From assembly GCA_963809875.1 (NCBI GenBank), contig CAWELC010000010.1:62001-126000 (forward strand): a stretch of 64,000 bases of DNA, written 5' to 3'. The notes under the pieces were generated by a model, which was not told the origin of the DNA, made no database searches, and was given only the letters and a program-made list of their open reading frames with translations. Every line of letters begins with the position of its first letter. Position 1 is the stretch's first letter. The translations under genes and the position numbers were made by a program. This DNA is from JAFGAS01 sp963809875 (GTDB lineage Bacteria; Desulfobacterota; Zymogenia; Zymogenales; Zymogenaceae). Of this stretch, positions 18,047 to 26,308 are shown piece by piece.

Positions 18047-20551
18047 ATGACCGCGAAGGGAAAATACGATCCGGCCGCCGTTGAATCGCGGTGGCAAAAA
18101 TATTGGGAAAAGAACAAGATATTCCGGTCCGTCGAGGATCCGAAGAAGGAAAAATATTACGTCCTGGAGATGTTCCCCTATCCGTCCGGTAAGATCCATA
18201 TGGGGCACGTGCGCAACTACAGCATAACTGATCTGGTGGCGCGCTACAAAATGATGCGGGGATTCAACGTCCTCCATCCCATGGGGTGGGACGCCTTCGG
18301 GATGCCCGCGGAGAACGCGGCCATCCAAAAGGGCGTACACCCCGCGGCTTTTACCTACGAGAACATCGACTCCATGAAAAAGCAGCTCAAGTCAATGGGA
18401 TTCTCGTATGACTGGGAGCGGGAGCTGGCCACGTGTGACCCGAATTATTACCGATGGGAACAGTGGCTCTTCCTCAAAATGTACGAAGCGGGGCTGGCAT
18501 ATCAGAAAAAATCCTTTGTAAACTGGTGCGACGAATGCCAAACGGTCCTGGCAAATGAACAGGTAATCTCGGGACGCTGCTGGCGATGCGACCACGAAGT
18601 GGTTCAGCGCGAGATTACCGGTTGGTTTTTCAAGATCACCGAATACGCCGAAGACCTGCTGGAGTTTCTCGAGAAACTCCCCGGTTGGCCGGAGCGGGTG
18701 CTGACCATGCAGAGAAACTGGATCGGCAAGAGCTTCGGTGCCCGGATAGAGTTCCCCCTCGCACAGCGGGAGGGGTCAATACCGGTCTTCACGACGCGTC
18801 AGGACACCGTTTTTGGGGCGACCTTTATGGTGCTTGCCCCCGAACATCCCCTCACCATCGAGCTTTCGCGGGGGACGGCCCAGGAAAAAGAGGTCGACGC
18901 CTTCGTGGAACGCATGCTCAAGACCGACAAGATAAAGAGATCTTCCGAGGACTATGAAAAGGAGGGGGTCTTCGTCGGGGCCTACTGCAAGAACCCGTTT
19001 ACGGGCCTGACGATGCCGGTCTACGCCGCCAACTTCGCCCTGATGGAATACGGCACCGGGGCGGTCATGGCGGTCCCCGCCCACGATCAACGAGATTTCG
19101 AGTTCGCCAAAAAATACGGGCTTTCGATCATTGTGGTGATCTCCCCTGAATCGTCCAAGCTCTCGGCCGAGACAATGGGCGAGGCCTACGTCGAGGACGG
19201 AGTCCTGATAAACTCCGGGGTCTTTGACGGTATGAACAACCGCGAGGCGATGGACGCAATCATCGACGATCTGGAGGAAAAGGGTCTGGGCAAACGGACC
19301 ATCAACTATCGGTTGCGTGACTGGGGCATCTCACGACAACGGTACTGGGGCGCGCCTATTCCCGTTGTCTACTGCGACACGTGCGGAGTGGTGCCCGTAC
19401 CGGAGGATCAGCTTCCGGTGGTCCTGCCGCTGGACGTGACGGTCACCGGCGAGGGGGGGTCTCCCCTGGTCTGTCACGAGCCCTTTGTGAAGACCACCTG
19501 CCCGAACTGCAAGGAGCCGGCACGACGCGAGACCGACACCATGGATACGTTCGTGGAATCGTCCTGGTACTACGCCCGGTACTCCTGCCCGGATTACGAC
19601 CGGGGGATGATGGATAAGAAGAGGGTCGACTACTGGCTGCCCGTCGATCAGTATATCGGGGGAATCGAACACGCGATCCTGCACCTCCTCTATTCCCGCT
19701 TTTATAGCCGGGTCATGGAGCGTTTCGGGCTGATAAAATACAAGGAGCCCTTCACCAGGCTCCTCACGCAGGGCATGGTGATCAAAGACGGCGCTAAGAT
19801 GAGCAAGTCAAAGGGGAACGTCATCGATCCCGACGACATGATAAAAAAATACGGCGCCGACACCACGCGTCTCTTTATGCTGTTTGCCTCTCCGCCGGAA
19901 AGGGAGCTGGAATGGAGCGACCAGGGAATCGACGGCTCTTTCAGGTTCCTTAACCGCCTGTGGCGGATTATCGACGACAATGCGGCGGTCATCCAGAAGG
20001 GGAAGGACCTTAAAGGCGGCGCGGGCCCCGGTCTGAGCGAGCGGGGGACCAGACTGCGCAGAAAGAGTCATCAAACGATCAGAAAGGTCACCGAGGATAT
20101 CGAGGAGCGTTTCCATTTCAATACCGCCATTGCCGCGGTGATGGAGCTCGTCAACGAGATGTACGCCTTTATCGGGGAGGGCAAGGATGTGACGCCGGCC
20201 GACGCCGCTGTCTTCGCTCACGCGAGCAAGAGCGCGGTGATGCTCCTTTCGCCCGCGGTTCCGCATATCGCCGAGGAGTTGTGGGAGTCTCTCGGCCAAG
20301 CCCCTTCCATCGTCAGGGCGCCGTGGCCCACGTGGGACGAAGAGCTTGCCCGGGAGGACGAGATCACTATCGTCGTTCAAGTAAACGGCAAGGTCAGGGG
20401 GAGGCTCGTAGTGAGCGCCGACACCGGTGACGAAGAAATCAGGCGGCAGGCGCTGGCCGACGAGAAGGTCAAGGGTTATATCGGGGGAAAGGATATCAAG
20501 AACGTGTTCGTCGTTCCCCGGAAACTGGTCAATATCGTGGTGGTTCAGTAG
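18047..20551 (+). CDS. leuS: Leucyl-tRNA synthetase
   Basis: LeuS charges tRNA-Leu in the cytoplasm. The 834-residue product begins MTAKGKYDPAAVESRWQKYW, the usual bacterial start. The HIGH motif appears as HMGH within PYPSGKIHMGHVRNYS, and KMSKS as KMSKSKGN. The editing (CP1) insertion is present, including TRQDTVFGATFMVLAPEHPL and the GTGAVMAVPAHDQRD loop. Zinc-type cysteines occur in the insertion (CDECQ ... CWRCDHE). The frame stays open to an upstream ATG at 17984, but the 18047 start has a purine-rich AGAGAGAG site and fits the family. lptE and holA follow, a neighbour order common in proteobacteria. Confidence 0.97.
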   Translation: MTAKGKYDPAAVESRWQKYWEKNKIFRSVEDPKKEKYYVLEMFPYPSGKIHMGHVRNYSITDLVARYKMMRGFNVLHPMGWDAFGMPAENAAIQKGVHPAAFTYENIDSMKKQLKSMGFSYDWERELATCDPNYYRWEQWLFLKMYEAGLAYQKKSFVNWCDECQTVLANEQVISGRCWRCDHEVVQREITGWFFKITEYAEDLLEFLEKLPGWPERVLTMQRNWIGKSFGARIEFPLAQREGSIPVFTTRQDTVFGATFMVLAPEHPLTIELSRGTAQEKEVDAFVERMLKTDKIKRSSEDYEKEGVFVGAYCKNPFTGLTMPVYAANFALMEYGTGAVMAVPAHDQRDFEFAKKYGLSIIVVISPESSKLSAETMGEAYVEDGVLINSGVFDGMNNREAMDAIIDDLEEKGLGKRTINYRLRDWGISRQRYWGAPIPVVYCDTCGVVPVPEDQLPVVLPLDVTVTGEGGSPLVCHEPFVKTTCPNCKEPARRETDTMDTFVESSWYYARYSCPDYDRGMMDKKRVDYWLPVDQYIGGIEHAILHLLYSRFYSRVMERFGLIKYKEPFTRLLTQGMVIKDGAKMSKSKGNVIDPDDMIKKYGADTTRLFMLFASPPERELEWSDQGIDGSFRFLNRLWRIIDDNAAVIQKGKDLKGGAGPGLSERGTRLRRKSHQTIRKVTEDIEERFHFNTAIAAVMELVNEMYAFIGEGKDVTPADAAVFAHASKSAVMLLSPAVPHIAEELWESLGQAPSIVRAPWPTWDEELAREDEITIVVQVNGKVRGRLVVSADTGDEEIRRQALADEKVKGYIGGKDIKNVFVVPRKLVNIVVVQ

Positions 20552-20638
20552 AGAGGGGCTCGGAATGCGGGGTAGAGACGCGTGTTTCTTGCCCGCGCCT
20601 CCCGGTTATCTTGGGGGTTTCATTTTTGACACGATGCG

Positions 20639-20652
20639 CCGCTCATGAGCGG
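20639..20652. repeat. 14-bp perfect palindrome upstream of lptE
   Basis: CCGCTCATGAGCGG is an exact inverted repeat 14 bases before the lptE start, in the leuS-lptE gap. A TTGACA lies at 20626-20631, but no fitting -10 was found. It could be an operator or a small hairpin near the ribosome-binding site. Confidence 0.35.
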
Positions 20653-20666
20653 TATGGGGTCACAGT

Positions 20667-21188
20667 ATGAACGATATAAAAAGGTGGACGCCAATCGGTA
20701 TCGCTGTTTTAGTCATCCTCTTGCTTTCCGGGTGCGGATATACCTTCGTGAACGTAAAGGCCCAGTTGCCTCCGGATATCAGAAAGGTCTATATTCCCTC
20801 TTTCATCAACCCGACCGGCGAGCCGAGCCTGGGGGCGATCATGACCGACGCACTCGTCAGGGACTTTATGCGATCGGGTGCGCTGGTGCCGACGAAAAAG
20901 GAAGACGCGGACGCCGAGCTGATCGGAACGATCGAGTCGGTGGACTACTACAACCGCATCTATAACGAGCTGGATAAGGCGGTCCTGGTGACTATTACGG
21001 TGCATGCCGGGGCCAAGCTCGTAAAGGACGGGAAGGTCGTCTGGGAAGTGCCGGATATCTCCTATACCGAGGACTATCGAATCGGGATGGGGGCCATCGT
21101 GCTCGACAGCTACAAACAGACCGCCCTGGAGGACCTTGCAGCGAAACTCGCGCTCGAGTTTCATGACCGGCTCATATTCGGGTATTAA
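20667..21188 (+). CDS. lptE: LPS-assembly lipoprotein LptE
   Basis: LptE plugs the LptD barrel in the outer membrane and helps place lipopolysaccharide on the cell surface. The 173-residue product has a lipoprotein signal (hydrophobic core then LSGC, cysteine near residue 24) followed immediately by GYTFVNVKAQLPPDIRKVYI, the typical LptE start after lipidation. The rest shows the alternating strand pattern of the family and a conserved ALEDLAAKLALEF helix. The leuS-lptE-holA order is the usual proteobacterial context and strengthens the name. Its presence indicates an LPS-containing outer membrane. The start has only a GGGG-type upstream purine run. Confidence 0.88.
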   Translation: MNDIKRWTPIGIAVLVILLLSGCGYTFVNVKAQLPPDIRKVYIPSFINPTGEPSLGAIMTDALVRDFMRSGALVPTKKEDADAELIGTIESVDYYNRIYNELDKAVLVTITVHAGAKLVKDGKVVWEVPDISYTEDYRIGMGAIVLDSYKQTALEDLAAKLALEFHDRLIFGY

Positions 21189-21194
21189 GCATCG

Positions 21195-22265
21195 ATGACT
21201 CGATACTACACCTCGGCCAGGGACCTCGATCGGGATATAAAAGACGGGACGCTCTATCCCGTCTATTTTTTTTACGGAGAGAACGATTTTCTCATCCGGG
21301 AGTATGAGGAGCGCTTGTCGTCGGCGGCGCTTGCCGGCGGGGGACTCTTCGGAGACCTGCTGTGCGAGGTCTTCTATGCCGGGGATGACTCCGTGGCCGA
21401 CGTCACGAACGCGGCGGCGACAATCCCGATGGGCGGCTCAAAAAAGGTTGTGATCCTTCGCGGTGCCGAAAAGCTCAAGGAAAAGGAGGCACAGTCGCTC
21501 GTCGCCTACGCGAAGGAACCATCTGACAGGACCCTGCTGATAGTGACGGCCCGGGGGATCGGCAGGGGTAAAGGAGCGTCCGGGATCGCCGCCCCGCCTG
21601 TCGAGCGACTTTCAGATCTGACAAAGGTGAGCGCCGTGGCCGTGTTTGCCAAGGCCAGGGAAGCCGATATCAGGGAGTGGATCGTCAGGCGTCTGGGAAA
21701 GGAGGGTAAGGAGATCGATCACGAGGCGCTCAATGTTATCGTGGACTTTATCGGGCAGGACCTCTCGGCCGTCGCCATGGAGGTGGAAAAGATCATCATT
21801 TTTCTGGGAGAGGCTCAGCGGGCGACCCTATCTGACGTCGAGGAGATCCTTCCCTACCTCCGGGTCCATACGGTCTTCGAGCTGACCGACGCCCTTTCAA
21901 GGGGTGATCCGGGGGGGTCGGTGGAGATGCTCCGGGAGGTGATCGGAGAAGGGGCCGAACCGGCCCAGATCCTCTCGACCATTCGGTGGCACTTCATGCG
22001 CCTCTGGTCCATGAAGAAGATGATCGATCTGCGCGTCGATGACACGAGAATATCGCGTGAGCTAAAGATTCCGGCGTTCAGACTGGCGGAATATACGGCG
22101 CAGGCTCGCCGCATACCGCACGAGGTATTTCGGGGGGTCTTTAAGGAATTCTATAAGACTGACAGACTGCTGAAGTCCCGCTCGGGGAAGGGCTCCGTGG
22201 TGTTGGACAAGATGGCCCTGGACATCACGACTATGATGCGGACAGGGCGTTATACTTCCGGGTAA
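21195..22265 (+). CDS. holA: DNA polymerase III subunit delta
   Basis: HolA is the clamp-loader subunit that opens the sliding clamp. The 356-residue protein has the family start YPVYFFYGENDFLIREYEERL, in place of the P-loop of related subunits, and VVILRGAEKLKEKEAQSLVAYAKEP, a Rossmann-like AAA region. The C-terminal helical collar is present from around DLSAVAMEVEKIIIFLG to AQILSTIRWHFMRLW. It starts 6 bases after lptE, so the two are probably cotranscribed. Its 3' end overlaps the 3' end of rpsT on the other strand by 35 bases (22231-22265), an unusually tight convergent arrangement. Confidence 0.93.
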   Translation: MTRYYTSARDLDRDIKDGTLYPVYFFYGENDFLIREYEERLSSAALAGGGLFGDLLCEVFYAGDDSVADVTNAAATIPMGGSKKVVILRGAEKLKEKEAQSLVAYAKEPSDRTLLIVTARGIGRGKGASGIAAPPVERLSDLTKVSAVAVFAKAREADIREWIVRRLGKEGKEIDHEALNVIVDFIGQDLSAVAMEVEKIIIFLGEAQRATLSDVEEILPYLRVHTVFELTDALSRGDPGGSVEMLREVIGEGAEPAQILSTIRWHFMRLWSMKKMIDLRVDDTRISRELKIPAFRLAEYTAQARRIPHEVFRGVFKEFYKTDRLLKSRSGKGSVVLDKMALDITTMMRTGRYTSG

Positions 22266-22500
22266 GGCGGGAGATCTTTCGGGAGGCGTTCCGCTTGTGG
22301 ATGACGCCCTTGGAGGCGGCCTTATTGATGGTGGAGATGGTATGTCTCAGTGTTTCCTGCGCGGCCTCGGGATTCTTCGCCTCGACGGTCTTAAGGTAGG
22401 TCTTGATTTGGGTCTTAACCGTGCTCTTGACGTGTCGATTTCTCGCGCGACGCCTTTCGCCCTGAATCATCCGTTTTATGGCCGACCGATGATTTGCCAA
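22231..22500 (-). CDS. rpsT: 30S ribosomal protein S20
   Basis: S20 is a primary 16S rRNA-binding protein of the small subunit. The 89-residue product is highly basic and helical, beginning ANHRSAIKRMIQGERRRARN and ending KISRLTRKYNALSAS, the normal length and sequence pattern. A GGAGGTAATC ribosome-binding site precedes the ATG, and a near-consensus promoter lies at 22535-22563. Its last codons overlap the last codons of holA on the opposite strand. rpsT is single here and divergent from murJ, a common arrangement in proteobacteria. Confidence 0.97.
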   Translation of the reverse strand: MANHRSAIKRMIQGERRRARNRHVKSTVKTQIKTYLKTVEAKNPEAAQETLRHTISTINKAASKGVIHKRNASRKISRLTRKYNALSAS

Positions 22501-22534
22501 GTCTGATTACCTCCAAGGTTTAATTAATTTTAAA

Positions 22535-22563
22535 AATATACGTTACTCTCGGCCCGTTGTCAA
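22535..22563 (-). promoter_or_regulatory. Putative sigma-70 promoter of rpsT
   Basis: On the minus strand TTGACA (22558-22563), a 17-base spacer and TATATT (22535-22540) precede rpsT by about 35 bases. The region also separates rpsT from the divergent murJ, so it may share space with a murJ promoter. Confidence 0.7.
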
Positions 22564-22576
22564 GGAAATTGTTAGT

Positions 22577-24157
22577 ATGTCTGAAAATTCCCAAATGGTA
22601 AGGGCGGCCGGTGTCGTGGGTCTGGGCACGCTCGGCAGCCGGATCCTCGGCTTTATCAGGGACATGGTCACCGCCTTCTTCTTCGGCGCGACCAATGCCG
22701 CCGACGCCTTCTTCGTCGCCTTTACGATACCCAACCTGCTGCGCAGGCTCTTTGCCGAGGGGACGATGACCGTAGCGGTTATCCCGGTCTATACCGAGAC
22801 CCTCATACACGAAGGGAGGGAAGAGGCCGTTCGCGTTGCCCGGATCACCATGACATTCATGACGATCGTACTTTCGGTGGCGGTGGTGGCCGGGATCTTC
22901 TTTTCGCCGGAGATCCTTACCCTGTTTGCCGCGGGTTTTCGCGCGGACCCGGAGAAGTGGAAGCTGACGGTGCTGCTGGCACAGGTGATGTTCCCCTACA
23001 TGCTGCTGATCTCGCTGTCGGCGCTGGCTATGGGCGTCCTCAACAGCATGGGACACTTTTTTGCCCCGTCGGCGTCCCCGATGCTCTTTAACCTCGCCAT
23101 GATTCTGTCGATGCTCATGATCAGTCCGCTCCTGGAGACCCCCGTGCTGGGGCTCGCGATAGGCGTTGTGATCGGCGGGGTCCTCATGCTGGCCCTTCAG
23201 GTGCCGTTCCTTATAAAGAAAGGGGTTACCTTTGCGCCTGACTATCACTTCGGTCACCCGAAGGTCAAGACGGTCCTCAAGCTGATGGTACCGGCTATCT
23301 TCGGGGCGTCTATCTACCAGGTGAACGTCGTGGTCGTCAGGCTCCTGGCGTCCTTTCTTCCGTCCGGAAGCGTGTCCTACCTCTATTATGCCGATCGGCT
23401 GGACCAGTTCCCCCTCGGGATATTCGCCGTCGCCCTGGGAACGGCAGTCCTTCCCACCATGAGTAAGATGGCCGCGGAAAACCGCATCGAGGATCTTAAG
23501 CTCACCTTCATAGATGCCCTTTCCATGACGCTCTACATCACGATCCCCGCGGCGCTGGGGTTGGCTATGTTGTCGGTCCCGATCATCAGCGCCCTCTTTT
23601 TCCGTGGTGAATTCGATTACACATCGGTCATCATGACCGCCAACGCCCTCGTCTTTTTTTCATTGGGACTGCCGTTCGTCGCGTCGATACGGGTGCTTTC
23701 CAACGGGTTTTACGCGCTCAAGGACACGGCAACCCCCGTCAAGATCGGAATTGTGGCGATTATCGTCAATATCCTCCTCTCCGTTATCCTTGTGGTTCCA
23801 TTGGCCCACTGCGGGCTTGCGCTGGCGGTATCGCTGGACGCCCTCTTGAACGCGGTGCTGCTGCTGGTGGTCTTCCGGCGAATCATGGGCAGGCTCGGCC
23901 TGAAACGGCTCCTCTTTTCGATCCTCCGGATGGCGGCAGGATGCGTCACGATGGCGGTCGCGGCCTGGTGGATCGCATCCCTGATACCCTGGGACGCACC
24001 GGGGCGCATGATCGAGAAGATTACCGTGCTGACGGCGGCGATCCTGGGATCTCTTCTCATCTATCTGGTGACGACGCGGCTGCTGGGCTCCCGGGAGCTG
24101 GGCGCGATCGTCGGTCCATTTATCGGGAGGTTCGCCAACAAGGGGGACGGATCATGA
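22577..24157 (+). CDS. murJ: Lipid II flippase MurJ
   Basis: MurJ flips the peptidoglycan precursor lipid II across the inner membrane. The 526-residue protein has about 14 membrane helices and the family start VVGLGTLGSRILGFIRDMVTA, with FFGATNAADAFFVAFTIPNLLRRLFAEGT, including the RRLFAEG segment. The NSMGHFFAPSASPM block and C-terminal helices are intact. A ribosome-binding site AAGGAAA precedes the ATG. The ogt gene overlaps the murJ stop as ATGA, so translation is coupled. Length and motifs agree with a functional flippase. Confidence 0.95.
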   Translation: MSENSQMVRAAGVVGLGTLGSRILGFIRDMVTAFFFGATNAADAFFVAFTIPNLLRRLFAEGTMTVAVIPVYTETLIHEGREEAVRVARITMTFMTIVLSVAVVAGIFFSPEILTLFAAGFRADPEKWKLTVLLAQVMFPYMLLISLSALAMGVLNSMGHFFAPSASPMLFNLAMILSMLMISPLLETPVLGLAIGVVIGGVLMLALQVPFLIKKGVTFAPDYHFGHPKVKTVLKLMVPAIFGASIYQVNVVVVRLLASFLPSGSVSYLYYADRLDQFPLGIFAVALGTAVLPTMSKMAAENRIEDLKLTFIDALSMTLYITIPAALGLAMLSVPIISALFFRGEFDYTSVIMTANALVFFSLGLPFVASIRVLSNGFYALKDTATPVKIGIVAIIVNILLSVILVVPLAHCGLALAVSLDALLNAVLLLVVFRRIMGRLGLKRLLFSILRMAAGCVTMAVAAWWIASLIPWDAPGRMIEKITVLTAAILGSLLIYLVTTRLLGSRELGAIVGPFIGRFANKGDGS

Positions 24158-24684
24158 GCGAGGTATACGCGGTATTTGAGACGACATGGGGATGGGTAGG
24201 AGTGGCGGCCACCGCCGAAGGGCTTGTCCGCTCCGTGCTCCCGGTAGCCACCCGGGAATCGGCCGAGAGGGGCCTCATATTACCCCGGGCGACGTTCGAC
24301 CGGCTGATAGCGCCCCCAGAGGATGCGGTACGCCTGCTGGCCGCATACTATCGCGGCGATCCGGTGGACCTTTCAGTCTGTGCCTTTGACCTGACGGGTT
24401 TTACGCCGTTTGACCGGAGGGTCTACGAGGTTGTCGCCGCAATCGGCCGGGGCAGTGTCCTGACCTACGGCCAGACGGCGCGTCTTGCCGGGAGACCGGG
24501 GGCTGCCCGGGCGGTGGGAAGCGCGATGTCGAGGAACCAGCTGCCGCCGTTTATCCCGTGTCATCGCGTTGTAGGGAGCGGCGGCAGGATGGTGGGCTTT
24601 TCCACCGAAGGAGGCACGTCTCTCAAGCGGCGCCTCCTCGAGATGGAGGGCGCCTCTTTTCGAGGAGATCGGGTGATCGTATAG
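24154..24684 (+). CDS. ogt: Methylated-DNA--protein-cysteine methyltransferase
   Basis: This suicide enzyme repairs O6-alkylguanine by moving the alkyl group to its own cysteine. The 176-residue protein contains the active-site PCHRVV and a helix-turn-helix core (GSVLTYGQTARLAGRPGAARAVGSAM). ATG 24154 overlaps the murJ stop (ATGA), which fixes the start better than the longer open frame beginning in murJ. It is the short Ogt type without the Ada transcription-activator domain. The MTHFR gene follows 53 bases later. Nothing suggests DNA-damage regulation. Confidence 0.92.
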   Translation: MSEVYAVFETTWGWVGVAATAEGLVRSVLPVATRESAERGLILPRATFDRLIAPPEDAVRLLAAYYRGDPVDLSVCAFDLTGFTPFDRRVYEVVAAIGRGSVLTYGQTARLAGRPGAARAVGSAMSRNQLPPFIPCHRVVGSGGRMVGFSTEGGTSLKRRLLEMEGASFRGDRVIV

Positions 24685-24737
24685 CCGGTTGATCTTCCGG
24701 CCGATACATAAGACGGCACGATGCGTCGGGAGGAGAG

Positions 24738-26262
24738 ATGTTCAGAAAGGCTCTTCTGGATCCGAATGAGTTTTGCGTCAGCTGGGAGCTCGTCCCGGGG
24801 AGGGGGTTTTCCGAGCGGCAGCAGGATGACCTGCTGAGAAACGCCGAGCGGGCCGCAAAGTCAAAAAAGATCCACGCGATCGGGCTTACCGACAATCCCG
24901 GGGGGGCGCCGGCCATCGCCGCCGAATTCATGGCGGTGGAGATCAAGAAGATGGGTGTCGATCCGCTCGTCCACGTCGCCTGCCGGGACAAGAACAGGAA
25001 CGAGCTGGAGAGCCTCCTGTCTGTCCTGGGTCGAAATGGGGTGGGAAACCTCCTGGTGCTCTCCGGCGACTATCCGACGGCAAGCGGTTTTGGGACATCA
25101 AAGCCGGTCTTCGATCTCGATCCGATACAACTCCTGTCCCTGATCGAGCGGATGAACGGGGGGCTTGAGTACGAGTTCATGGGAAAAGCGAGTGACGCTG
25201 GCCCCCACGGATTTCTTTTCCGGCGTAGCGGTGTCGCCCTTCAAGAAAAGAGAGGCCGAGCTCATAGGCCAGTACGAGAAGCTCAGCAAAAAACTCCGCG
25301 CGGGCGCCCGGTTCATCGTCACCCAGGTGGGGTACGATGCCCGAAAGCTTCACGAGATCATAACCCTTCTCTCGGTGAACGGGCATGACGTTCCCGTGCT
25401 TGCCAATATCTTTGTCCTGACCTATCCCGCCGCCAGGACCATGAACGCGGGAAACATTCCGGGTTGTGTCGTGACCACAAAGCTGCTTGCCGAGATCGAA
25501 GCGGAGCGCACTGCGCCCGATAAGGGGAGGGCGGCGAGGGTCTTGCGGGCAGCCCGGCAGTACGCCGTCGCTCGGGGGATGGGATGCGCCGGGGCGCACA
25601 TCGGGGGGCACGGAATAGACTGCGATACCGTTCTTGAGATTATAGAGCGGGGCCGCGAGCTCTCCCTCGACTGGGAGCGATACGTCTGTGACCTTGACTA
25701 CCCCCAGGAGGGCGGCTTCTATTTCTTCAATTTGTCGAGCTCGGGGGGGCTTAATAGCACGACGCCCGCCGGGCGTCATGAAAGGCCGCTGCGCTCACCG
25801 GCTTATCTCTTCTCACGCCTCGTGCATGCGGCTTTTTTCGAGCCGGGCAGTCCGCTGTTCGGCCTGGGGCGCCTCGCGGCTCGGCTGGTCGATTCCTCGC
25901 GTATCCTCACCGCGCTCTTCTCCTATATTGAGAATGTCATCAAGGTTATGCTGTTCGAGTGCCGAAACTGCGGGGACTGTGCCCTCTTTGACGTCGCGTA
26001 TCTCTGCCCCATGTCCCAGTGCCCGAAGGAGGAGCGCAACGGGCCCTGCGGCGGGTCGACGGACGGTTGGTGCGAGGTATACCCGGGAACCCGGCTCTGC
26101 ATATGGGTTCGCGCCTATAAGCGTCTCGCCCGGAAAGGGGCGGGGCGGACGTTCGGCACGGATGTGGTCCCCCCGTGTGACTGGGGCTTGTTGCGAACCT
26201 CCTCGTGGCTCAATTACTTCCTGGGACGCGACCATCTGGGCAAGAAGATCGAAACCAGATAG
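24738..26262 (+). CDS. Methylenetetrahydrofolate reductase with zinc-cluster C-terminal domain, frameshifted
   Basis: The frame from ATG 24738 encodes the N-terminal half of a MetF-type barrel (VSWELVPGRGFSERQQ, GLTDNPGGAPAIA, LVLSGDYPTA). The second frame, ending at 26262, encodes the rest (DFFSGVAVSPFKK, FIVTQVGYDARKLHE) and an MTHFR_C domain with CRNCGDCALFDVAYLCPMSQCPK. The frames join near 25190-25206; deleting one C from the run of five at 25202-25206 reconnects them. Such two-domain reductases occur in acetogens and deltaproteobacteria, where the C-terminal cluster is proposed to link folate reduction to electron-transfer partners. GGGAGGAG precedes the start. A convergent comEC gene lies 46 bases downstream. 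Confidence 0.85.
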
Positions 26263-26308
26263 CCCGTAATCCGCGGGCTGCCCCGGGCCCCCCGTCAAAG
26301 GCCGTCCC

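Noticed and set aside
26261..26279. Short hairpin (AGCCCG ... CGGGCT) between the MTHFR and comEC genes
   Set aside because: Only six base pairs and no T-tract on either strand, so not called a terminator.
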